Source: Bacteroidales bacterium (GTDB lineage Bacteria > Bacteroidota > Bacteroidia > Bacteroidales > PWNQ01). From it: a stretch of DNA of 51,561 bases. Both the position numbers and the translations under genes were made by a program. Location: positions 1 through 51,561 of the forward strand of contig JAIPBW010000017.1 of the NCBI GenBank assembly GCA_021738505.1, given 5' to 3'. Of the stretch, positions 35,716 through 42,467 are shown one piece after another (the stretch's first letter is position 1; every line of letters starts with the position of its first letter). The notes under the pieces were generated by a model that ran no database searches, was not told the DNA's origin, and worked only from the letters and a program-made list of their open reading frames with translations.

Positions 35716-35831
35716 GATCTGTTATTTTAAAAAAATACATGTTTCCGTGAAACCGGCCGGAACATTCTCCGGCAGATTATGTTCTGTTTTTCCTTGAATG
35801 GTTAGTTTTTACTAATCAAACAATGTTATAA

Positions 35832-36434
35832 TCATTGATCACCGTTATAGTGAATCGACAAGCCAAAATTAATCAAAACATTGGATTTTACTCTAATAGC
35901 ACCACCTAATTTTTGTGGTGGATCCAGATTAAAATCCGATAACTCCATTTGTTCACTTCCGCTGATATAATAGGTGTTTTTATCTAAAGTCCGGGTTGCC
36001 ATTGATAGGAGTGAGTTAGTTGTTGCTCCGGCAAAAGTAATAGATGAAGGTATATTTAATATGGCTGCATCTTCCTGAATTCCCCGGACAAGTTGTTTTT
36101 TGGGTAATTTGATGATGATATAGGGATTTTCCCGAACATTAAGCATCTTAAAGAATTCTTTTTCCATTAATTTATTTTTTGCTTTAAGGTTTTCAACCGG
36201 AATACGGATGATCGAATAAGCAGTTGACGACTCGTTTCCCTGGTCGCTAATAAATAATGTATAATCCCAGGGTTTCTGGTGGTGGATGACAAATTGGTTG
36301 ATATTCGTTTTTACTTTTATACGGAAATAACTTTCAGGTGTCGATGGTTTATCATCAGACAATATTATTGCCTCTCCGGAGCTGTTGAGAACCGGCAGTA
36401 TAGCACATAATATTAAAAAAAGAAATTTTCTCAT
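35832..36434 (-). CDS. Divergent YceI-like secreted protein
   Basis: A 200-residue protein with a signal peptide (MRKFLFLILCAILPVLNSSG). The C-terminal stretch ELSDFNLDPPQKLGG...VLINFGL aligns with NMSDYNVEPPTAMLG...VLVKFDM of the YceI protein at 37815, so it is a diverged member of the YceI lipocalin-like beta-barrel family that binds polyisoprenoids or other lipids in the periplasm. The N-terminal half is much less conserved. It is the last gene of a cluster of two YceI-like proteins either side of a porin, all on the minus strand. Confidence 0.75.
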   Translation of the reverse strand: MRKFLFLILCAILPVLNSSGEAIILSDDKPSTPESYFRIKVKTNINQFVIHHQKPWDYTLFISDQGNESSTAYSIIRIPVENLKAKNKLMEKEFFKMLNVRENPYIIIKLPKKQLVRGIQEDAAILNIPSSITFAGATTNSLLSMATRTLDKNTYYISGSEQMELSDFNLDPPQKLGGAIRVKSNVLINFGLSIHYNGDQ

Positions 36435-36463
36435 TTGTCCTGATGATTAAAAAAATATTCGTA

Positions 36464-36494
36464 TAAAAACGGCAGGGTATGTTTGGCCCTGCCG
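36464..36494 (-). terminator. Terminator after the porin gene
   Basis: CGGCAGGG (36470-36477) and CCCTGCCG (36487-36494) form a perfect 8-bp stem with a 9-base loop. The minus strand continues into TTTTTATAC. It separates the porin from the downstream YceI-like gene. Confidence 0.75.
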
Positions 36495-36519
36495 TCTCAA
36501 AAAATAATCAATAAGGAAA

Positions 36520-37749
36520 TTATAAAGAAATAGCAGCTTCAAACATTAAGCCGTCAAATCCTGCATTGTCGCCGTATGCGGCAAAGTTTTCGTATTTCTG
36601 ATCTACATATTCAAGTTTCAGCATCACATTATCGGTCATAAACCAGCCGCCACCAATTTGTAGTCTTTCTGCCGATTGGTCACCGTCATTGTTAACAACG
36701 TTGTAGCGTCCTCCGGCATAAAACTCATCGTTTTTTCCAAAACGGTACAGTCCTTCAACAGCAATTTGATCAAATTGATATTCAGCAGGACTAAAAGCAG
36801 ATGTGCCGCTTGTTGTCTCATAGGTACCAAATAACTCGAAACCTTTATATTGCGCAAAGATGTTTGCCATATATGCATGGTTTTTATCCGTAAGACCGGG
36901 CCCCCAGCGTCCTGAAGTATGTCCCGATGCCGGGTCTACATCGTCAGGAGATCCGGTTTGTTCTTGCATTACCAGATAGTAACGTGATCCGGCACGGTCG
37001 CCGTTATAAAGCGAGCCAAAATGATGTTGTTTATTTAAATAAGCCGAAACCGTTGTTCTGAGTCTAAGGTCATCATTCAGTTGTTTGTCAAAACCACCTT
37101 TGAAATAATAAGCAAGCTCTTCATGCATATCATAGGGTGTGTAGCTGTTTGTAAATCCACTGTAACCTGCAAGCGATGGCTTTAGTGAACCGGAAGATAC
37201 AGCTCCCATCAGTAACCATCCGTTTTGACGGTACATGGCTTCAAAAGCCGGTGCCGTAGTAAATGCATCCATGATGTAGTTACCTACGAAAGGGTTGTTG
37301 ATGACATCCCCGTTGTCTGAACGACGGAAATGGGCATCGCCATAATTAACTTCCATAACCCCGACTTTGAATGTTAAGCGGTCCATGGCTTTATCTATCA
37401 TATCTGAATTTAAAAACTGCAATTCATCCATTAACAAGTAACCTCCTTTTACCCAGGCCTCCACATGGTGGCGGGAGGAAAGATAGGTTACAAGACTCAG
37501 TTTGATACCCGGTGCGATATCACCATCCAGATTTAAATTAGCTGTTGGCAAATTTATACCGGATCCTAAAGGAATTAAACTGCTATCCGCGCTATGACTT
37601 AACGCCTGATATTGCAGTGCGAAATCTGCGCCAACGCGAACGTTGGTCTTTTCAAAATCTTCTCCGGTAAATTGTTTAGACTCAAAGTCCTGACCGAAGG
37701 CTGTCATCGTAAAGAAGATGACGGCTAATGTTGCAATTAATTGTTTCAT
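36520..37749 (-). CDS. Outer-membrane porin-like protein
   Basis: A 409-residue product with a signal peptide (MKQLIATLAVIFFTMTAFGQ) and long runs of alternating amphipathic beta strands with many aromatic girdle residues, ending with an aliphatic strand (LMFEAAISL) as in outer-membrane barrels. Strand segments such as RLTFKVGVMEVNYGD, KNDEFYAGGRYNVVN and ERLQIGGGWFMTDNVML resemble the phosphate-selective porin/OprO-type family, though identity is too low to name it. It sits between two YceI proteins and next to an Rrf2 regulator, suggesting a shared envelope function. Confidence 0.8.
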   Translation of the reverse strand: MKQLIATLAVIFFTMTAFGQDFESKQFTGEDFEKTNVRVGADFALQYQALSHSADSSLIPLGSGINLPTANLNLDGDIAPGIKLSLVTYLSSRHHVEAWVKGGYLLMDELQFLNSDMIDKAMDRLTFKVGVMEVNYGDAHFRRSDNGDVINNPFVGNYIMDAFTTAPAFEAMYRQNGWLLMGAVSSGSLKPSLAGYSGFTNSYTPYDMHEELAYYFKGGFDKQLNDDLRLRTTVSAYLNKQHHFGSLYNGDRAGSRYYLVMQEQTGSPDDVDPASGHTSGRWGPGLTDKNHAYMANIFAQYKGFELFGTYETTSGTSAFSPAEYQFDQIAVEGLYRFGKNDEFYAGGRYNVVNNDGDQSAERLQIGGGWFMTDNVMLKLEYVDQKYENFAAYGDNAGFDGLMFEAAISL

Positions 37750-37814
37750 TGTTTTAAGTTTTCTAATTTGGTAATAGGTTTTGTTTTATACTGATTTTTA
37801 TTCACAGATAAGGA

Positions 37815-38414
37815 TTAGGATTCATAATCTTTACCTGTAAATACCATGTCAAATTTGACAAGTACTTTTTCATCTGTTTTGATACTGCCTAACATTGCTG
37901 TAGGCGGCTCCACATTATAGTCTGACATGTTTAATGTGTAAGTATCTTTCACCCGTAGTTGGGAATCCGATAGTTTACCTGAAAATGCCAGTTCTATTTT
38001 GTTTGTTTTTCCGGCTATAGTAAGGTATCCTTCGATTGTCCCGGTGATATCGTTACCTGAAGCATTTAAGTTTTTCACGTTTGCAAAACGAAAAGTGATT
38101 TTGGAATACTCATCCGTTTTTAATGCTTCATGGGCTTTTTTATTCATCAGGTTTTTGTCACTTAATATGCTTTTGGCTTTTGCTTCAAAAAACAAACTGG
38201 AAATGCCGACATCACTTCCTTGATTATTAAATGATAAAATTCCTTTGAATTTATTCACATCCATTGCCCAGTCATGAACATTTGACGTTCCACTAACTTC
38301 CATGGAACTATTATCTGTATTTAACTGATACGTCTTCTGAGCTAAAACTGATCCTGCTACTAAAAGCAACACCAATATAAGATAACCAGTGATTAATTTT
38401 TTTTGAGTTTTCAT
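37815..38414 (-). CDS. YceI family protein
   Basis: A 199-residue exported protein with signal peptide MKTQKKLITGYLILVLLL...VLAQ. It has the YceI pattern: TSNVHDWAMDVNKFKG near 43, KTDEYSKITFRF near 97, GTIEGYLTIAGKTN near 125, and NMSDYNVEPPTAMLGSI near 168. The family forms a lipocalin-like beta barrel that binds isoprenoid-like ligands. It is the first gene of the cluster and carries a -7 element overlapped by a dyad in its leader. There are 65 bases to the porin gene, so the two are probably cotranscribed. Confidence 0.92.
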   Translation of the reverse strand: MKTQKKLITGYLILVLLLVAGSVLAQKTYQLNTDNSSMEVSGTSNVHDWAMDVNKFKGILSFNNQGSDVGISSLFFEAKAKSILSDKNLMNKKAHEALKTDEYSKITFRFANVKNLNASGNDITGTIEGYLTIAGKTNKIELAFSGKLSDSQLRVKDTYTLNMSDYNVEPPTAMLGSIKTDEKVLVKFDMVFTGKDYES

Positions 38415-38450
38415 AGCTACTATGTTTTAATATTATTTGTATTATATAAA

Positions 38451-38477
38451 TCCTATTGAATTGATAGGACAAATATA
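38451..38477 (-). promoter_or_regulatory. -7 element with adjoining dyad upstream of YceI
   Basis: TATATTTG on the minus strand (plus 38470-38477) fits TAnnTTTG. Directly downstream is the dyad TCCTATTGAATTGATAGGA (near 38451-38469), which covers the predicted start site. This is the position of a repressor operator, with the neighbouring Rrf2 protein as the obvious candidate. Confidence 0.5.
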
Positions 38478-38668
38478 TAAGGTTTTTGTTCATCCCTCAT
38501 AGCCAGTAGCAAAAAAATGGATTGAGTGGGGTTAGGTTTCTAAATAAGGAGCTTTAGTTATTTGTTGAAAAACAGACTTATAATAAGGAAAAAATAAACT
38601 ACGGGCTTTGTTTATTTTTTCACAAGTAGAAGTATTTTAGTAATCTGAAATTTCCATAGCAACAATTT

Positions 38669-39050
38669 TTCCGACACACAGAAGGATGATTAAAGGGCTG
38701 GACGAGTTGGATAATGCAAAGAAAACAATGATATTTATTGTCATTAGTAGTCATTTGTTGTCATTGATTGTCATTGGTAGTCATTGGTTGTCATTGATGG
38801 TCATTGGTAGTCATTAATGGTCATTTTCTATGCTTCTGTGTCCGGCTGCTGTCAAGTATAACCGTCTCAGAAAGCCCTTAAGTAAATGACTTAGAATATA
38901 GTAAAGCAAAATGACGCGCGAAGCGCAAATGACTACAAATGACATCCGTCGAAGACGGATAAATGACGCGAAGCAAATGACAGTAAGAGATAAAAGCAAG
39001 AAAACATAATAATGACATTATCAATATTTTGAAAAATTTAAACATATGAA
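38669..39050 (+). repeat. Dispersed element E1, copy D
   Basis: Same orientation as copies A and B. The left border differs: it begins near CCGACACACAGAAGG and lacks the ATGAAACCTCCATGG start. It carries nine exact 10-bp GTCATT-N4 units (38740-38829), the longest track, then the conserved middle and the GCGC-GAA-GCGC and ATCCGTC-GAA-GACGGAT modules, but no CCTTG...CAAGG module. It ends with CATATGAA (39043-39050), 28 bases from the Crp/Fnr stop. Confidence 0.85.
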
Positions 39051-39078
39051 CCGACAAATGACTCTTACCAGGAGGGAT

Positions 39079-39774
39079 TTAGCCAATCTGACTAATATGC
39101 TTGAGCTTATCCATATTCAATATCTCAATATTTTTTCCGGAAAGTTTGATGATCTTATCTTCTTTAAAATCTTTTAATACGCGTATGGTGCTTTCCGTAG
39201 ACATATTGGTTATTTCCCCCAGGTCACTTCTTGACAGGGTCATGCGGAATTTATGACTATTATGAATCCTATTGGAAAGACAAATCAGAATATCCGCCAT
39301 TCTTCCATGTAAGTGTTTTGATGCGAGGGAGTAAAACCGTTCGAAATTCATTGCGGTGTCAAAATTCAATACTTTTATCACTTCTGAGGCAAAGGAAGCA
39401 TTCGATTGGGTTAACGACTGAAATACCGTGCTGTCTATGAGATGGGCATGGGTTTGATCATAGCATTGGGCCGAAAAGCGAAATGTGTTCTCTCCATTTA
39501 AGGTGGTGAGTCCTAAAAATGTTCCGGATGATATAATTTTAAGAATTAGATCATTGGAATTGGGACTTTCAAAATATATTTTAGCCAGCCCTTTTGTTAT
39601 AATGATTATCTGAGAAGCTAAGCTACCTTGCTTGCAAAGGATTTCTCCGGGTTTAAATGTTAATTCACGAGTGTTTTTCTGGAGCAGCCCGATTTCTTCG
39701 GGTTTTAGGTAGTCAAAGCCATGAAATGGAATTTGCGCTTTTTCACAACTGCTTATCAAATTTTTTATACTCAT
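39079..39774 (-). CDS. Crp/Fnr family transcriptional regulator
   Basis: A 231-residue regulator with an N-terminal cyclic-nucleotide-binding-type barrel (FKPGEILCKQGSLASQIIIITKG around 41-63) and a C-terminal Crp-type helix-turn-helix (SRSDLGEITNMSTESTIRVLKDF, around 187). There is no N-terminal four-cysteine cluster of the Fnr type, and the cAMP phosphate-binding motif is not conserved, so the ligand is unknown. It is transcribed away from the two-component region. A -7 element TATTTTTG lies 20 bases upstream. Confidence 0.93.
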   Translation of the reverse strand: MSIKNLISSCEKAQIPFHGFDYLKPEEIGLLQKNTRELTFKPGEILCKQGSLASQIIIITKGLAKIYFESPNSNDLILKIISSGTFLGLTTLNGENTFRFSAQCYDQTHAHLIDSTVFQSLTQSNASFASEVIKVLNFDTAMNFERFYSLASKHLHGRMADILICLSNRIHNSHKFRMTLSRSDLGEITNMSTESTIRVLKDFKEDKIIKLSGKNIEILNMDKLKHISQIG

Positions 39775-39793
39775 ATATTTTTATCTTAAAATG

Positions 39794-39801
39794 CAAAAAT
39801 A
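39794..39801 (-). promoter_or_regulatory. -7 element (TATTTTTG) for the Crp/Fnr gene
   Basis: TATTTTTG on the minus strand fits TAnnTTTG, 20 bases before the ATG, so the leader would be about 13 bases. No TTG at the right distance was found. Confidence 0.4.
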
Positions 39802-40032
39802 GAATTAATATCTACTTTTAAAGAGACATTGAAAGTAATTTTAGAAAACGAAGATAGTAACATTGAGTTAATCAAAATGAATTTCTTGCAGTGTATGCAT
39901 TCTTTATGTTAGAATATTCTTCCCAAATTGGGAGTTTTTGTCCATGGCGAAATATACCTTACATACCAGCAATCAGTAGGTTAAATTTAGAGGCATAATG
40001 TGGTATACATTTTGAAGATTACCAAAGTAAAT

Positions 40033-40461
40033 ATGGTAAACATGGAACTAAAAAATCTGGATAAACAACAGCAAGAGCGATTACGATATAAATGGTATAA
40101 TAAACGTATATTAATTGTGGAAGATATTAAAGTCAACCACATGCTTATTGATCGGATCTTACGTAAAACCAGAGCTGAAGTTATATGGGCTATGGATGGT
40201 CAAAAAGCTGTGGACATGGTAAGGGAAGATGATAATATCGACCTTGTTTTGATGGATATCCGCTTGCCGGTAAAAAGTGGCTATGAAGCTACACGAGAAA
40301 TACGGCAGTTAAGAAAAGATCTTCCGATAATTGCTCAAACTGCTTATGTGATGGAAGACGAAAAACATAAAGTTCTGGAAGTTGGTTGTAATGACTTAAT
40401 AACAAAACCGCTCAGAAAAGATGTCTTACTTGAAAAAATATCTACTTATTTCTCCCAATAG
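40033..40461 (+). CDS. Stand-alone response regulator receiver
   Basis: A 142-residue CheY-like receiver without an output domain. The phospho-acceptor aspartate is in LVLMDIRLPVKSGYEATREI; the acidic pair is in ILIVED and the lysine in LITKPLRKD. A 20-residue polar N-terminus precedes the domain. The open frame extends to a GTG at 40000, but the ATG at 40033 (MVNMELKNL) or the one at 40042 is more likely. It closely resembles the receiver at 45450, including AQTA(Y/F)xMxxxxxKxxExGCND, so the two are paralogues either side of the kinase and the palindrome array. Confidence 0.9.
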   Translation: MVNMELKNLDKQQQERLRYKWYNKRILIVEDIKVNHMLIDRILRKTRAEVIWAMDGQKAVDMVREDDNIDLVLMDIRLPVKSGYEATREIRQLRKDLPIIAQTAYVMEDEKHKVLEVGCNDLITKPLRKDVLLEKISTYFSQ

Positions 40462-40488
40462 TCCCTATTAATATAATACCAATGATTT

Positions 40489-40515
40489 AAAAAGCCGGGT
40501 TTCCCGGCTTTTTTT
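40489..40515 (+). terminator. Terminator of the first response regulator gene
   Basis: AAAAAGCCGGG-TTT-CCCGGCTTTTTTT is a perfect stem with a 3-base loop and a T-run, 30 bases past the stop. Confidence 0.92.
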
Positions 40516-40540
40516 GATTCAGAACTGCCTTAGAAAAATC

Positions 40541-41965
40541 AAAAAGTTAATCCTTGCATAACGGCTATCGCCAAAGGGGTACCAACCCTGATTCTATTTC
40601 CACCCAACCATTCATTCGTGCATTCATCGCAAAAAAAATGTAAAGCCACGAATGCACGAATTATTGACGAATGGTTTGTCCCTGATGGTCTGTGTTGTTT
40701 ATTGCATTCATGCTGAATTTTCAAATGTTATCAACCAGGGTTTCCACCCCTTCCACTGCGTTTCAGGGATTGGTACCCCTTACGAGTAGGCTTCCATCAA
40801 AAAGCTAACTCTTGCGTAACGGCTATCGCCAAAGGGGTACCAACCGCGAGCGGGTGGTATATTCTGCAGCTTATTCAAAACTCCATTGCTAAGAATACAT
40901 CCCGGAGTAGTTTTATTTGTAAAAAAGTAGCGAGGGGGTGGAAACCCTGGTTTTATTTGCACCCACCCATTCATTCGTGCATTCATGGCAAAAAAAATGT
41001 AAAGCCACGAATGCACGAATTATTGACGAATGGCTCCTCCCTAATGGTCTGTGCCGTTTATCGCATTCATGCTGAATTTTCAAACGTTATCAACCAGGGT
41101 TTCCACCCCTTCCACTGCGTTTCAGGGATTGGTACCCCTTGCTGAAGGCTAATACGCAAGGGTTGCCAATTCGATTTTCCACTTTCACCCAACCATTCAT
41201 TCGTGCATTCGTGGCAAAAAAAAATGTAAAGCCACGAATGCAGGAATTATTGACGAATGGCTTCTCCCTAATGGTTTGTGCCGTTTATCGCAGTCATGCT
41301 AATTTTTCAAACTTTAGCATCCAGGGTTTCCACCCCTTTCACTTCGTTTCAGGGATTGGTACCCCTTACGAGTCGGCTTCCATCAAAAAGCTAATTCTTG
41401 CGTTACGGCTATCGCCAAAGGGGTACCAACCCTGATTTTATTTGCACCCAACCATTCATTCGTGCATTCGTGGCAAAAAAAAATGTAAAGCCACGAATGC
41501 AGGAATTATTGACGAATAGCTCCTCCCTAATGGTCTGTGTTGTTTATTGCATTCATACTGAATTTTCAAACGTTATCATCCAGGGTTTCCACCCCTTTCA
41601 CTTCGTTTCAGGGATTGGTACCCCTTACGAGTCGGCTTCCATCAAAAAGCTAATTCTTGCGTTACGGCTATCGCCAAAGGGGTACCAACCCTGATTTTAT
41701 TTCCACCCAACCATTCATTCGTGCATTCGTGGCAAAAAAAAAATGTAAAGCCACGAATACACGAATTATTGACGAATAGCTCCTCCCTAATGGTCTGTGT
41801 TGTTTATTGCAGTCATGCTAATTTTTCAAACTTTAGCATCCAGGGTTTCCACCCCTTCCACTTCGTTTCAGGGATTGGTACCCCTTACGAGTCGGCTTCC
41901 ATCAAAAAGCTAACTCTTGCGTAACGGCTATCGCCAAAGGGGCGGAAACCCTGGGAATCCCTGAT
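40541..41965 (+). repeat. Array of five palindromic repeat units (about 260 bp each)
   Basis: Each unit has two palindromes. H1 pairs CCATTCATTCGTGCATTCGTGGC-like DNA (written here in two parts: CCATTCATTCG and TGCATTCGTGGC) with GCCACGAATGCACGAATTA plus TTGACGAATGG across an A-rich loop. H1 copies lie at 40608-40674, 40967-41033, 41193-41260, 41452-41520 and 41711-41780. H2 pairs CCAGGGTTTCCACCCC with GGGGTACCAACCCTG or GGGGCGGAAACCCTGG. Spacing between successive H1 copies is 359, 227, 259 and 260 bases. Open frames across the array (up to 98 codons) are by-products of the repeats. No transposase or integrase is present. Confidence 0.88.
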
Positions 41966-42467
41966 TGAGGAATAAACGCTTCAAATCTATATTTATAAGC
42001 ATTTTTAGCAAACCCCGGAAACGGTTGACGTATGCTAATGATTTCATTAAACAGAAAAAGTAAACAGAAGATGATATCTACTTGCTTTTTATTTTTCTTG
42101 TATTATTTTAGCACAATATTAATTTGGTCATAGACTGATTTACTTGTAATAAGCAAAATGTTATTTTCTCCCCCGAAAAAGCGTTTGTATAGATCATAAT
42201 ACTTTTAAAATTGCTCTGCTTGAGGTACTAATGCGAACAATTGAACATTGTATGCGTTACATAAACAGATTATTAAGTTATAATATGTTTTAAACTAGAA
42301 TAATTTCAGGTCATATGCTTTGTTGCGAAAGCTCCCGATAAATGCGGGGAAATAAATTGCTTGATTTGCGTCTTTCGTCGCCTTGCATCTGAGCTAAACC
42401 GAATGCCCGAAGAAAACAGATTAGAACACATAAACATTTTTTAACAAAAAGAAGAAGACTCCACAGG
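41966..42467. other. A/T-rich region upstream of the histidine kinase
   Basis: About 500 bases without a credible gene. The only structure is a hairpin CTCCCGATAAATGCGGGGA near 42332-42350, the same CCCCGATAAATGCGGGG core as in the two MITE-like elements at the right end, flanked by TTTGCGTCTTTCGTCGCC. No consensus promoter for the kinase was found, though the region must hold it. Confidence 0.5.

Noticed and set aside
38740..38829. CRISPR or simple microsatellite reading of the GTCATT track
   Set aside because: A 10-bp period is far too short for CRISPR, and the six-base core with varied four-base spacers is not a simple microsatellite. It is treated as part of E1.
41139..41924. Several 67-98 codon frames in the palindrome array that share amino-acid blocks
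   Set aside because: They are translations of the same repeated DNA, cross both palindromes, and have no start signals or recognisable fold.
40541..41965. CRISPR array or integron attC array
   Set aside because: Units are about 260 bp with long palindromes and near-identical interiors. There are no unique spacers of constant size, no attC-type R boxes around single genes, and no cas or integrase gene.
42200..42300. Possible small gene upstream of the histidine kinase
   Set aside because: The short frames there have no start context or domain and the region is very A/T-rich.
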